A stretch of 64,000 nucleotides of DNA, taken from assembly GCA_028691315.1 (NCBI GenBank), contig JAQUZN010000001.1, positions 1-64,000 on the forward strand, given 5' to 3'. The notes under the pieces are model-generated. The model made no database searches. It was given only the letters and a program-made list of their open reading frames with translations, and was not told the origin of the DNA. The translations under genes were made by a program, and so were the position numbers. Below are positions 42,861 through 52,291 of this stretch, piece after piece. The stretch comes from Candidatus Izemoplasmatales bacterium (lineage in GTDB: Bacteria; Bacillota_I; Bacilli_A; Izemoplasmatales; Hujiaoplasmataceae). How positions within the stretch are numbered: the first letter of the stretch is position 1; every line of letters starts with the position of its first letter.

Positions 42861-43607
42861 TTAATCCTTCATAATTTTCTCCATAGGTGATGCGATACGA
42901 TTATCATTCATAATAGCACCAATCACAGCATCATCCCAATTTTCACTAATCAAAGATTGATATGGTGAAATATACTTCGGGACTTCAATAATAGAAATAG
43001 GTTTATAACCCTTCATATCTTTTTCTATGGTATTGGATAAGCGAAATGGATTTGCCATATTATTTGGATCTCTACATAATTCTGATATGACTGCACCAAA
43101 TAGTTGAGCAGATATTTTGTATGATCCTCCATTGATTTTAATAGACTCGAAGAAATAGTCTTGTAATTTATCATAGGGAATACTTTTATTGATATGACCT
43201 GTTTTAATAAATAGATTGTTTAATCGCTCTACGTTGGTAATGTCTTGTGGAACTTTCACATTTGATACAATCTCATCTTCATTATTGTCAGTATAATATA
43301 ATAGTCGATAATCTTCTGGTTGACCGTTTACATTTAGACCCTTCGCTTTTTCTATTCGACCTGGTTTTGTATAAAACATGGAAGGAAAGAAGAATCGTTT
43401 CATTCGTTTTGTTACATCTTTTTCTGAACCTTTTAAAATAGTATAATCGATGGTGCCTAATAAATTAATATATTCACCTTCTATGATCGCACACTTTCTA
43501 CCTTTATCAAAATATAACTCGGGAACGATAAAAACAAAGGTGTCATCACCGCTATAAAATAATGTATTATCTTTTCTCTTAAGAAAAGTAGCTTTAAACT
43601 CTGCCAT
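42861..43607 (-). CDS. Unknown protein of the structural cluster
   Basis: This 248-residue protein is encoded alone between the sheath gene and the small paralog at 43705. The ribosome site (AGGTAGAG) is weak but an AACA-N6-TA site lies 25 nt upstream, so it is probably late. Its position between tail sheath and head-assembly genes would suit a neck or tail-completion protein, but no family is recognised. YKPISI near residue 205 is one residue short of the tag pattern and was not counted. Confidence 0.65.
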   Translation of the reverse strand: MAEFKATFLKRKDNTLFYSGDDTFVFIVPELYFDKGRKCAIIEGEYINLLGTIDYTILKGSEKDVTKRMKRFFFPSMFYTKPGRIEKAKGLNVNGQPEDYRLLYYTDNNEDEIVSNVKVPQDITNVERLNNLFIKTGHINKSIPYDKLQDYFFESIKINGGSYKISAQLFGAVISELCRDPNNMANPFRLSNTIEKDMKGYKPISIIEVPKYISPYQSLISENWDDAVIGAIMNDNRIASPMEKIMKD

Positions 43608-43632
43608 TCACTCTACCTACTTTCTTATATAT

Positions 43633-43644
43633 TATCAAAATGTT
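43633..43644 (-). promoter_or_regulatory. Putative late promoter AACA-N6-TA
   Basis: On the minus strand AACATTTTGATA, 25 nt before the start at 43607. Confidence 0.45.
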
Positions 43645-43663
43645 GAGGAAGGTAAATTGACAA

Positions 43664-43698
43664 TAGAAAGGAGGATGTAGATCATATTCTACATCCTC
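43664..43698 (-). terminator. Probable terminator, weak T run
   Basis: An 11-bp stem GAGGATGTAGA / TCTACATCCTC lies just downstream of the minus-strand gene at 43705. The trailing CTTTCTATTG is only moderately T-rich. Confidence 0.55.
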
Positions 43699-43704
43699 GA
43701 TAGT

Positions 43705-44148
43705 TTATTCTGTTTCAATTTTAAATGGTACATTAACAGTCGTATCCTCTGGAGATGGAGACCATTCAGTATTTGGATCTTCTTGTACAATAGGTTCCAA
43801 AGCAGGATATGAATGATCAATGGAATTAATCTCTAAGATATCCGTAACTAAGATTTTCTTTTCAATTGATTCATAATTCTTAGAGCAATCTAATACAATT
43901 TTAGATAAAGACTCTTTCTTATATCCATCAAAAGTATGCATAGAACCTCTGGTAGCAGGATCTTCTTCAAAATCTTTTATTTTACCTCTAGAAACAATAA
44001 GTTTTCCAGATCTATCAATATGTAGAATGCTTACCAAATCATATTGTTTTATAACATATTTTAAACTCGGTTCATTTGTGTTTTTAAATTTAATTGTGAT
44101 TTCTCTTGCTTTAATAATTTTATAAGTATATATATTTTCATTTATCAT
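43705..44148 (-). CDS. Small paralog-family protein (related to 8120-8458)
   Basis: The ATG at 44154 touches the AAGGAG, so ATG 44148 (7-nt spacing) is preferred, giving 147 residues. The core shares with the 8120 product a hydrophobic strand block ending in a GK(V/I) turn, the LDCSKxY motif and the (V/D)TDIL(E/D) block. The C-terminal 30 residues are acidic and Pro-rich. Here the gene lies in a late structural operon, which suggests that the family is virion-related. Function unknown. Confidence 0.65.
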   Translation of the reverse strand: MINENIYTYKIIKAREITIKFKNTNEPSLKYVIKQYDLVSILHIDRSGKLIVSRGKIKDFEEDPATRGSMHTFDGYKKESLSKIVLDCSKNYESIEKKILVTDILEINSIDHSYPALEPIVQEDPNTEWSPSPEDTTVNVPFKIETE

Positions 44149-44159
44149 ATTCATACTCC

Positions 44160-45404
44160 TTAATTATCAACAGATTGTTTCGGTGGATTATGTTTCATTA
44201 CAATTTCATTTAAGAAAAGTCTAATATGATTTCTCACTTTATCATAGAATGTAACTTCTTCTTCGTCTTCATGATTATAATACTTTAAACCTAAGATATT
44301 CTTAATAAAGTAATACATAAACACATGCTCATCCACTTTATCTGGAGACATATTCATGGAATACTTTGTGAAAACGATTACGAATTCCTTAATATAATCT
44401 TCTTCATATTCTTCTCCAAATTCACTCACTAACACAGGAAAAATATCATATAGATTATTGATAATCATTTTTGTACTATTATACTTATAAATCCAATCAG
44501 AACAAACCTTTTTAAACTTTTCTAATTCAATTTTCTTAACACGAAGTTTACCAGTATTCTGATAAAGAGCTTGCATCTTTTGATATGTATAGGATTGCAC
44601 AAACGCATCATGAGCTTTCATACTCATTTCTGCTTTCTCCGGATCTTCTTCTTTTATTTTTTCTGCATATTCTGGTAAATGAGTCATAAAAATATATCTC
44701 TGATTATTATTATACTTAGAGAATTCTCCTTTTGTCTCATCATAAAGCTGCTTATAAGACTCTTCCAAAGAACTATTCAAATCCGTCATCATAGCATTTG
44801 AAAAACTATCTTGAATAATCTGTTCAAACAATCCTTCTACAACATAATTTCTTGCTTCTTTTTGTGATACATAACCGATATTAGATCCACCAATTAAAGT
44901 ATCAATATATTTCTTAAACTGATCAGGAAGCATATTGAAATAACTAACTTTTTTGCTATTATTTCGATAGGCATCCAAAGCATTCATAAACTTTGTTACG
45001 TCTTCTACAGACATATCCTCATTGAATCCCATACCAGAAAACATAGCACTTACATTACTCTTAACAGAATCTTCTGTAATGTCAATACTTGTTTTCATAG
45101 TGTCTGGATCCATCTCTAACAACTCTTCAACCGTAAGACGATTCTTATTTAGATTTTCTTGAGATAATACATTATTAATCTTACCAGTAAAAGGATCAAT
45201 ATTGACCATAACTTCTTGACCTTCTTTTTCCATTTGAAGATCCTCTTCTGTAGGGGTATAATGTTCCATTTTCTCTACAGCCGTCATATCATCCAACAGT
45301 TCACCAATTTCTTCCGCTTGTTCATCAGTAATCTCTTCTGTAATTTCATCCATTACATCTGATGCTTTTATTAAATCTTCATATGTTTTATCTACACTAT
45401 TCAT
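44160..45404 (-). CDS. Unknown acidic structural-cluster protein
   Basis: This 414-residue protein has a strongly acidic helical N-terminus (EEITDEQAEEIGELLDDM) and a helical remainder. Scaffold and tail-chaperone proteins often look like this, but no homology was recognised. It lies 11 nt upstream of the paralog gene and 21 nt downstream of the gene at 45426, in one transcription unit. GGAGGA precedes the start. Confidence 0.6.
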   Translation of the reverse strand: MNSVDKTYEDLIKASDVMDEITEEITDEQAEEIGELLDDMTAVEKMEHYTPTEEDLQMEKEGQEVMVNIDPFTGKINNVLSQENLNKNRLTVEELLEMDPDTMKTSIDITEDSVKSNVSAMFSGMGFNEDMSVEDVTKFMNALDAYRNNSKKVSYFNMLPDQFKKYIDTLIGGSNIGYVSQKEARNYVVEGLFEQIIQDSFSNAMMTDLNSSLEESYKQLYDETKGEFSKYNNNQRYIFMTHLPEYAEKIKEEDPEKAEMSMKAHDAFVQSYTYQKMQALYQNTGKLRVKKIELEKFKKVCSDWIYKYNSTKMIINNLYDIFPVLVSEFGEEYEEDYIKEFVIVFTKYSMNMSPDKVDEHVFMYYFIKNILGLKYYNHEDEEEVTFYDKVRNHIRLFLNEIVMKHNPPKQSVDN

Positions 45405-45425
45405 TCCTTTATGTCCTCCGTTATG

Positions 45426-46208
45426 CTATTCTTCTTCTTTTAAATAATATTGAATTTCTGGTTCTACCATATGTTGCAATGACAATTTGATATATGTCAG
45501 TATGATAGAACGATTCTCTCTCACAAATGGAACAATATGATGCTGGAATAATTCTTCACTATTCTCAACAACTACCATACTCAAATAATTTGATACTTGC
45601 ACATTATTACTAAAGACACTCTGAATGAAAGTCTCAAAGTCAATATCAAATGCACAGATATTATCTACGACATAATCTAAATTAGAATGAATCGCAACAA
45701 TCTTATTATTTAGATTATTATAAACCTTTTTGCTATAAAGTGTGTTAAAGTCTTTTCCTTTTGTTGATAACTCTCGATCCATTAATTCATAAAGTGCATT
45801 CTTTTCTTTCATAATATAATTCGTAAAGAAATTCACAACGTTCTGCATAAATTCCGATACTAAAAAAGAGTACAAGAAAAATGCTTGTGCATGAATATCA
45901 TTTTGATTAGAAGTTTCTTTACATTGAATTCCATAAAAGCTAGAGATTCTCTGTACAATTAGAGAATAAATCTCAAATCGTTTATCAAGAATCTCCTTAT
46001 TATAAGCTGGATATAAATCTAAACATTTCTTAAAATCTTCTTCTAGAGAATATACCAAATTAGCTTTTGGCATTGAAGATACACGGTTTACTAACATATT
46101 CTTCTCTAGAATATCCATAATCATTTCATCTGAAAAATGGGCAATGACACTCGATACTTCCGAGTTCGTCACTACACTATATTCAGAATTATTTGATAAA
46201 AATATCAT
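45426..46208 (-). CDS. Unknown structural-cluster protein
   Basis: ATG 46208 has AAAGGAG about 10 nt before it. The frame extends upstream to 46280, but that part crosses the promoter region and lacks a ribosome site. The 260-residue product is helical, with no recognised motif. It heads a minus-strand unit with the genes at 44160 and 43705, and an AACG-N6-TA element (one mismatch) lies 42 nt upstream. Confidence 0.6.
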   Translation of the reverse strand: MIFLSNNSEYSVVTNSEVSSVIAHFSDEMIMDILEKNMLVNRVSSMPKANLVYSLEEDFKKCLDLYPAYNKEILDKRFEIYSLIVQRISSFYGIQCKETSNQNDIHAQAFFLYSFLVSEFMQNVVNFFTNYIMKEKNALYELMDRELSTKGKDFNTLYSKKVYNNLNNKIVAIHSNLDYVVDNICAFDIDFETFIQSVFSNNVQVSNYLSMVVVENSEELFQHHIVPFVRENRSIILTYIKLSLQHMVEPEIQYYLKEEE

Positions 46209-46247
46209 AATGATAAATCTCCTTTCTAAGAGGCATTTATTGCCTAA

Positions 46248-46264
46248 GATTACTATAACGTTAT
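46248..46264 (-). promoter_or_regulatory. Possible late promoter, one mismatch
   Basis: On the minus strand AACGTTATAGTAAT, which fits AACA-N6-TA with one mismatch and shares the TTATAGTAAT context of the 7351 copy. It lies between the terminase terminator and the gene at 45426. Confidence 0.35.
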
Positions 46265-46278
46265 CTAAACTGTAAAAC

Positions 46279-46324
46279 ACAAAAAATAAAAATACACTTC
46301 TCCTAATGCATAAGAGAAGTGTAT
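46279..46324 (-). terminator. Rho-independent terminator of the terminase gene
   Basis: An 11-bp stem ATACACTTCTC / GAGAAGTGTAT is followed on the minus strand by TTTTTATTTTTTG. Confidence 0.9.
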
Positions 46325-46330
46325 TCTATA

Positions 46331-48138
46331 TTATCTTAAATCTATAATATTATCAAATTCTTTTTGTAAATCAGAACGTTGATCTTCTGATTCATCATCA
46401 TTCATTTCATAGAAGATTTTATCTGGTAGATTTGTCCAAGCATGTTCTTGTTCGATAGAATCAGGATCCATATGATTCATTCTAGCATATGCTTGACGAT
46501 ATCTCTTATTCCTTAATAATACTTCAAGAGCTTTTTGATCTTCATTGAATTGCTGCTCTTCCCATTCTTTATAAGAAACACTAGAATCACTATTGAGATA
46601 TTCAATCTGCTGAGATAGATCTGTTTCTTCATCCATTTCAATACTATTGACAATATCTTGATATGTTTCTTCTAGACCGAGCATAACTTCATCTTCATTA
46701 TCTGTGTGAAGAACAGTTTTATCAAGTCCAAAATTCTCCATAAGGTTTTTACCTTCATACCAAACATATAATGCAATGAGATAAGAGAATATCTGGTCAT
46801 CATGAGCATTGTCGGCATGTTCGATTCTACCATTCTTCTTAACTTCCAGAGTTACTAACTCATTGAAGATAATCGGAGAGATGAATTTAGCTTTATGATA
46901 TTCCATACGATCTTTTAGAATTTCCATAAGCAATTCTCTGGTAGATTTTGTCTGGTCTAAACCGTATACTTTAACTTTTTGTGTCGATTTAACAACTTTA
47001 ACACCGTTAAATCTTTCTTCCATAACCCTATCTTTAATTTCAAAATAGAGATTACGTTTAATCTTAGATTTTACTAATGTGCTTAATACACTAGCTCCAA
47101 AACCTCCATTGCGCTCGACATTAACAATAGCATTAGGTAGATACTTAATCACAATTTCATATATTACTTTTGCTAAATCATTCGTCGAAATATAATTACA
47201 GTTGAAATCTGCAACTACCTCAGTTGTTCTACTATCTATAATTGTAATAGTAGAACTATCTTGACTATAACCACCAGAGACATCGACTCCTATGATTGGA
47301 GGATAAGCTCTAGACATGGTTACATCCATTGGTTTATAAAGATTAAGGAAATATAATCCATTCATCAACGGAATTTGTTTAATAGGTTCTGACATTATTA
47401 ATCGTTCAACTTGATCAAGATCTTGTTGTTTAAATGGAGAATTAGAAGACGATTTAGACCATTCAAGAAGAACTTCTCGTCTAATAGCAACCCAGTCTTT
47501 CTTAAGATCAAGAACCATTTCCTTAAAATATTGGCTATCAGAACCAAGTTGTTGATATGTATATCTAATATAGAAGAAGGTAGAAGACGTATTGCTATTC
47601 TTCACTTCAGTTAATTTATTCATATCGAAATCATAGAATGCTTCATTCCACATAGTTGCGGATTCTTTCGTCTTATAAGCATCCAATCCTTCATCAGTTG
47701 TCATATCACCAGGTGTTGTAGTAATTAGAATACCATAAGGTGCACCATTTCGTTTAGCATTATCAGCAGCAGTCTTAAATGCAGGAGTTGCAGCCGAGTA
47801 TATAACGCTATTATATAAAATAAATGCATACTCATCATACCAATGGATAGGCATGGTACAACCACGACCTAAACTATTAGCTAGATTGGCATTTCGTGCA
47901 CCAGCTTTCGTAGTGATTTTATTACCATTAATGATATTAGTAGTACTTTCAACGTTATTCGATGCTTTCTTTATTTTACCATCAGGAGTTCTCATTTCAG
48001 TCATCTGTAAATATGATGGTAAAGCTTCTCGTATATCTTTTAAACGACGTAAATTCATCTTACTATCGTCATGTTTCTTGTTCATAAACATAATTTCAGA
48101 GTTCGTGGTACCAAAGTTAAATACCCAGAGTAGCCAGA
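46331..48138 (-). CDS. Terminase large subunit, second exon
   Basis: This exon supplies the rest of the packaging ATPase and the nuclease domain. The joined reading frame would run GKTMGVAV-F-WLLWVFNFG, like the Walker A helix of T4 gp17. EIMFMNKKHDDSK and LPSYLQ follow, then YDEYAFI (about 55 residues on, Walker B-like), and the nuclease region PPIIGVDVSGGYSQDSST with the first catalytic Asp. The joined product would be about 733 residues. An ATG at 48157 opens this frame but lies within the intron and has no ribosome site. The exact splice point is inferred from reading frame and the 3' terminal G. Confidence 0.8.
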
Positions 48139-48562
48139 CTAAAGCTTTTAGTTTCATTATATGACGTCACTCATATAAATGCTAGGTCATTTCCTAGTCA
48201 CCTCTATTACAGAGAGTGGACAGATCATTTGTACATCTTATATTTAATAATATAAGAGCTGTATTTTTCTTCCCTATTTAACGACTAAGGGTTCTACTCC
48301 CCCGCAAGGGGATGATCGTTGAACGTCTATCTAAATGAATAGATAGTTCGCTGCTAAACATCGGCTTGTTAATAATGGTTTAGGACCTTCTTACTAAGGC
48401 TTTTATTTCACCTTGCCATCATCCATATCACTTTTTTCTGCTTTCGCAACTATCACGCTTATCTTTACAGATTACGTTGTAGTGGATATGGCTATTGACC
48501 GACTTCCTAGCAATTAACACAGGTGAACACTCTAATCACTTAGAATGCTGCGCTTTTGCCTT
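48139..48562 (-). ncRNA. Group I self-splicing intron in the terminase gene
   Basis: About 424 bases separate the two terminase exons, and the first exon frame ends in TAA just inside. On the minus strand 48307-48327 reads GACGTTCAACGATCATCCCC, almost the same as the P7 region of the T4 td intron, followed by a CCCC/GGGG hairpin and GAGTAG as in td. The likely ends are exon T|AAGGC and CTTTAG|exon. An alternative with a better P1 pairing (exon GGCGT against GCGC) would splice at 48571/48134 and remove four codons. It holds no homing endonuclease gene. Confidence 0.8.
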
Positions 48563-48956
48563 ATACGGCTACGCCCATAGTTTTACCATGCTGACGAGGA
48601 AACTCTGCAAACATATTCCAATTCATCAGGAAACCAAAGTTTAATGCCAAGTTACCACGGTGTAAATCATATCGTTTACCACCACCAACTTGACCACCCT
48701 GGTCAGGTATTCGAACCACTTCTCGGATAAAGTACCAGAAGTTTATAATGCACTCTCTAAGGATTTTTCGTTTCATAGTTGTATTTAGATTCGGATCTCT
48801 TGGATTAACCCCTATCAAATCCGGATCATACACTACCAGAAAGAATTTATTATTTTCTATCCCTTTTTGTTTCAAATAATAATGCATATTCAAAAAGGAT
48901 TGATTACTAGTCGACATATGATAATATGCAGTAATTTGTTGTTGACTGACAACCAT
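48563..48956 (-). CDS. Terminase large subunit, first exon
   Basis: The 131 codons of this exon run from ATG 48956 to the Walker A motif FPRQHGKT, and the last codon is completed by the second exon. Upstream segments IINFWYFIREVVRIPDQGG and the adenine-binding-type LALNFGFLMNW fit T4-like large terminases. The ribosome site is poor (GGGGG about 12 nt upstream), unusual in this genome, although an AACA-N6-TA element lies 33 nt upstream. Intron insertion right after a Walker A is typical of introns in phage essential genes. Confidence 0.8.
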
Positions 48957-48989
48957 AAGTCTCTGATTCCCCCTTTCTGAGCTTTCAGT

Positions 48990-49001
48990 TATCTAAATGT
49001 T
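48990..49001 (-). promoter_or_regulatory. Putative late promoter AACA-N6-TA
   Basis: On the minus strand AACATTTAGATA, 33 nt before the terminase start. Confidence 0.5.
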
Positions 49002-49023
49002 CGGCTCGAAAGGAATATAGAGA

Positions 49024-49063
49024 CAAAAATAAAAGAGGTATAGAAATTAATCTATACCTCTTT
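49024..49063 (-). terminator. Rho-independent terminator
   Basis: A perfect 12-bp stem AAAGAGGTATAG / CTATACCTCTTT is followed on the minus strand by TATTTTTGT. It ends the 49075 gene. Confidence 0.85.
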
Positions 49064-49074
49064 CTCTTATGTAA

Positions 49075-49305
49075 CTAAGCAGCTTTGTTTCTCTTCTTAA
49101 CAGCTTTCTTATAATTTATGATTTTACGTTCTTTAGCAAATTCATAAATAAAGTTATCTAAAGATCTCATAAATCCAAGTCCACCAATAATGATCATTGG
49201 TATCCAGAATTTCATCTGAATAACCCATGATAACTTAATGGCTGTGAAGAGAACTCCTGTTAACAATGCTACTGTGATTAATGCCCATGTTTTTACTTTA
49301 CTCAT
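49075..49305 (-). CDS. Small two-span membrane protein
   Basis: This 76-residue protein has two hydrophobic segments (about 7-27 and 33-47) and a very basic C-terminus (KERKIINYKKAVKKRNKAA). The layout is that of small class II holin-like or host-membrane proteins, although the early-type promoter upstream argues against a lysis role. AAGGAG precedes the start, and it has its own terminator. Function unknown. Confidence 0.65.
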   Translation of the reverse strand: MSKVKTWALITVALLTGVLFTAIKLSWVIQMKFWIPMIIIGGLGFMRSLDNFIYEFAKERKIINYKKAVKKRNKAA

Positions 49306-49348
49306 AATTATTTTCTCCTTATGGTTTATTTATTTTCAGTTACTACTA

Positions 49349-49366
49349 TATCACGGTAATAATATA
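49349..49366 (-). promoter_or_regulatory. Putative early/middle promoter (TATATTATT-N5-GATA)
   Basis: On the minus strand TATATTATT, ACCGT, GATA, 43 nt before the start at 49305. It is the same variant as the plus-strand copy at 26430. Confidence 0.6.
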
Positions 49367-49387
49367 TAAGTGAAATATAGCAGTTTA

Positions 49388-51487
49388 TCAATCTGGAGTA
49401 TCTGCAAAACTGATGGGACGATATATTGTTTCTTTATCTGACTTGATCTTCTTTCGAACAGGACGCATCTTCGTAAACTCTTGTGGTTTTTCCATGAACA
49501 CTAGATCCATAGTAGAAGGTGCAGTCTTCTTATACATCAGAGGATCAATGATATTAGTTTTAAACTTCTGATATTGCAATGTCGTTGTTACACTTGGATT
49601 TGCATTCAATGCTTTATTCAATGTAATTAATGAATATTTGGTATTCGGAATTCCCCAATCAGGTTTCTCTAATACATCTTCTTTCTCAATAATCTCTTTT
49701 CTTATCTGATTTGATAAGATAATTTCCAAATGAATTGCATCAATATTAATCCCACCATCCATAACAACTTCAATCAATCTTGTAATGAATTGATCTTTCG
49801 TCAGATTCTTAATTGACTCTTCTTTATTTAACAGAGCTGTTACACCCTTCAGAGTCTTAGATAATTCATCATTATCCATATTAATCAAAAATAAGTTATC
49901 TGTTTTCATTTCATCAAAGCTAATATAATAATTATCATCGATTAAATGTTTATCATCCAATTTCAATAATAACTCTTTGGATAGATAAAGATTCTCTTCA
50001 TTCTGTAATGAAATCTTATGCTGGGTTCCATCTGGTAATTGAATACTAAATCGAGTGCAATAATCATTCCAACTCAGATTATCATTATCATCTTCTGAGA
50101 ATATTGATTCACAATCAATGACGATATGATACTTGTCTGGTTGTGGGATACCTTCTTTAATCTTGATAATATTAAAGTTTAATCCAAAATAATTATAGAA
50201 GATATCTTGGAACTCTGGAGTTATAACACGAGATTCCAACAAATGTTTTGCTGATAGCATTCTCTGTGTAAGCAATGATGATAATAACTCAGATGCCATT
50301 TGTCCAATATTAATTTCTCGGTTAGTAAAGTAAAGATCACCATAACATTTTCTACAAATTCCGTGACCCCATACCGCAGATTCACAAGTCATTGGGCTAC
50401 GCATCAATAATGTTTTACCAATGAGATCTTTGTTATCTCTAATTGGATTTGATGATATCCGATATTCAATCCCACGTTCTGAAAATCGATAATATCGTCC
50501 TTTGTAGATATCCAATATCGCTTCATTCTTAATATAAATTGGAATCAGGTTCTTAGTTCTACATGAATACTCTGGATTTGGATTTAAGAAAGTATCTCGA
50601 TTATTTAATGATAAAATACGAGCAAATGCTCCTGAAGTTCCAACGTTCTTGTGGCTGATAATCAGCGCCTGTCTTCCTTTCGAAGATTCCATGTAATAAT
50701 CTCGAATATTTCGTACACCATTATTTGCAAATGACGAATTAATGACCGTAGGATAAATTCCACCTTCACCATCGACCACTGTACCAATATTGATCAAATA
50801 CTCTCGATATTGTTTTCTATTGATTCCCTCCTTGGCTCGGAAGGCATCTGCAAGACTATGGTTTGATTCTTTTATCCTTTGGATTGCAATGTTAGTCTTT
50901 TGATCACCGATATTTTTTACATCCTGTAAAGGAACGTTAGAAAAATCCGTATGTGTACACTCATAGAAGATAGAATCTTCATTCATTAATTTTAAAGTGT
51001 CTTCATTATTAATCGTATTAAAGTAATACAAAGCAAATTCATCATTTGCTTTAAATAATTCTAATGTATCATCAATAATAACATTCAAATCAAGATTACT
51101 ATAATTTTCTCTATGGATATCCAAGAGATTATCATCAATATATTCTTTGATATCATCCGCAGTGAAATTCTCTGACCAATAAAAGAATCGAGATGTTAAT
51201 CTGTCATTAGTTGATAATGGTGCTTTCCAAAACATGATATTCATGAAATATTCAAAGATTGATAATATTACAGATTCATTATCTTCAAAAACAACATTAA
51301 CTTTCATTGCATGTACTTGTTCACGTTCAATCCCATCTCGAAAGATATTAAACAACCATTGAAAATGTGTCATGAGATTATCATTGTGAATATCTTTTGT
51401 ATAAATTGTCATAAAACCCGCTCTTACTAACTCTCCATAAATACCATAATTGTTGATATTTTGTGCAAGTAAATTCACACCTTCCAC
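49388..51487 (-). CDS. RNA polymerase beta-prime subunit, C-terminal half
   Basis: This 699-residue protein holds the bridge-helix and trigger-loop half of beta-prime. SSKGRQALIISHKNVGTSGAF-like sequence fits the bridge-helix region. SPMTCESAVWGHGICRKCYG (about 365-384) matches the bacterial RSvLTCet..GvCakCYG zinc site. GQMASELLSSLLTQRML follows at about 395-411, matching VGiiAAQSigEPgTQltmRtF. The catalytic NADFDGD half is not in the window. The last residues include YRPISF (689-694), the tag peptide. The start is GTG with AAGGAGG 7 nt before it. Confidence 0.9.
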   Translation of the reverse strand: MEGVNLLAQNINNYGIYGELVRAGFMTIYTKDIHNDNLMTHFQWLFNIFRDGIEREQVHAMKVNVVFEDNESVILSIFEYFMNIMFWKAPLSTNDRLTSRFFYWSENFTADDIKEYIDDNLLDIHRENYSNLDLNVIIDDTLELFKANDEFALYYFNTINNEDTLKLMNEDSIFYECTHTDFSNVPLQDVKNIGDQKTNIAIQRIKESNHSLADAFRAKEGINRKQYREYLINIGTVVDGEGGIYPTVINSSFANNGVRNIRDYYMESSKGRQALIISHKNVGTSGAFARILSLNNRDTFLNPNPEYSCRTKNLIPIYIKNEAILDIYKGRYYRFSERGIEYRISSNPIRDNKDLIGKTLLMRSPMTCESAVWGHGICRKCYGDLYFTNREINIGQMASELLSSLLTQRMLSAKHLLESRVITPEFQDIFYNYFGLNFNIIKIKEGIPQPDKYHIVIDCESIFSEDDNDNLSWNDYCTRFSIQLPDGTQHKISLQNEENLYLSKELLLKLDDKHLIDDNYYISFDEMKTDNLFLINMDNDELSKTLKGVTALLNKEESIKNLTKDQFITRLIEVVMDGGINIDAIHLEIILSNQIRKEIIEKEDVLEKPDWGIPNTKYSLITLNKALNANPSVTTTLQYQKFKTNIIDPLMYKKTAPSTMDLVFMEKPQEFTKMRPVRKKIKSDKETIYRPISFADTPD

Positions 51488-51561
51488 TTTTCGTCCTCCT
51501 TATACTTACAATACTTATTGTTAAGTTTTCATAGATATTATTTCCTATCATTGACTCCTAT

Positions 51562-51579
51562 CATCTTATCTATAATATA
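51562..51579 (-). promoter_or_regulatory. Putative early/middle promoter (TATATTATAGATAAGATG)
   Basis: The minus-strand block shares 16 contiguous bases with the element at 287 on the plus strand. It lies between a terminator and the beta-prime start, 74 nt upstream. Confidence 0.65.
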
Positions 51580-51590
51580 TAACCAAACGG

Positions 51591-51626
51591 TAAAATACCC
51601 GTTACCTACTAACTTCGGTAACGAGT
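51591..51626 (-). terminator. Rho-independent terminator
   Basis: On the minus strand ACTCGTTACC / GGTAACGGGT closes a 10-bp stem followed by ATTTTA. It ends the 51709 gene. Bases 51627-51708 downstream of that gene hold no visible gene. Confidence 0.65.
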
Positions 51627-51708
51627 ATCTCTGATATCAAAATTGTACAAATAGGGGGTGGCTAAGTTAGCGAGTTACCATTTATAATAAAACTTATGTA
51701 AAGTCTTA

Positions 51709-52149
51709 TTACCGATCTTTTGCTCCAAACTTATCAAGAAGTCCAGCTTTGTCACCTTTCAGATAACTCTTCTGAGTCTCTTTGGCAACACGTTCAGCTT
51801 TTCCGCCATATTTAGCGAACATTTTGTTTTCATACTCAAGAGCTTTTGCCCGATGGAATGTAAACTTCTTCCAAGCCGGATCATTCTTCTCTTTAGCTAA
51901 CTGATAAGCTGCCATTTTTTTACGACGTTTCAGGTCATCCTTCTTAGAAAGACGAACCAGAGTTCTATTTTTCAGTTTTGCTTCCGTAACTAGGTATTCA
52001 CCAAGTCCACCAGCTTCACAGAATTTCTCTCTTTCTTCATCATTCATTTCAGCTACTTCGCAAGCGATCATCAGCTGTTCAAATTCATCTTTATTTTGAA
52101 TTGTATTTTCTACAGTTACATTGGTCCTGCCAGATGTAAATAAAGCCAT
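51709..52149 (-). CDS. Unknown basic 146-residue protein
   Basis: This lysine- and alanine-rich helical protein (KKDDLKRRKKMAAYQLAKEK; KGDKAGLLDKFGAKDR at the end) is without recognised family. It has AAAGGAGG, an AACA-N6-TA element 52 nt upstream and its own terminator. An abundant DNA-binding or internal virion protein is a plausible guess and no more. Confidence 0.65.
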   Translation of the reverse strand: MALFTSGRTNVTVENTIQNKDEFEQLMIACEVAEMNDEEREKFCEAGGLGEYLVTEAKLKNRTLVRLSKKDDLKRRKKMAAYQLAKEKNDPAWKKFTFHRAKALEYENKMFAKYGGKAERVAKETQKSYLKGDKAGLLDKFGAKDR

Positions 52150-52201
52150 GATATAATATCCTCCTTTTATATGATATAATTGAAGTAATTTTCAACTTTT
52201 T

Positions 52202-52213
52202 TATCTATATGTT
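52202..52213 (-). promoter_or_regulatory. Putative late promoter AACA-N6-TA
   Basis: On the minus strand AACATATAGATA, 52 nt before the start at 52149, in the divergent region shared with the polymerase half at 52292. Confidence 0.45.
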
Positions 52214-52291
52214 ATAGGATGGTCATCTTAATTGAAACTTAATGGAACGAAAACTTATAAGTAAAGCTCATACAAGGAGGAATTAAGAAGT

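Noticed and set aside
42861-43607. YKPISI as another tag copy
   Set aside because: The last position is Ile, not aromatic, and it is internal in a probable virion protein.
48139-48157. ATG 48157 as the true start of a separate terminase gene
   Set aside because: No ribosome site, and it lies inside the intron; the upstream exon supplies Walker A.
48700-48730. tRNA T-loop-like GGTTCGAATACC on the minus strand
   Set aside because: It is inside the terminase exon and no cloverleaf can be drawn around it.
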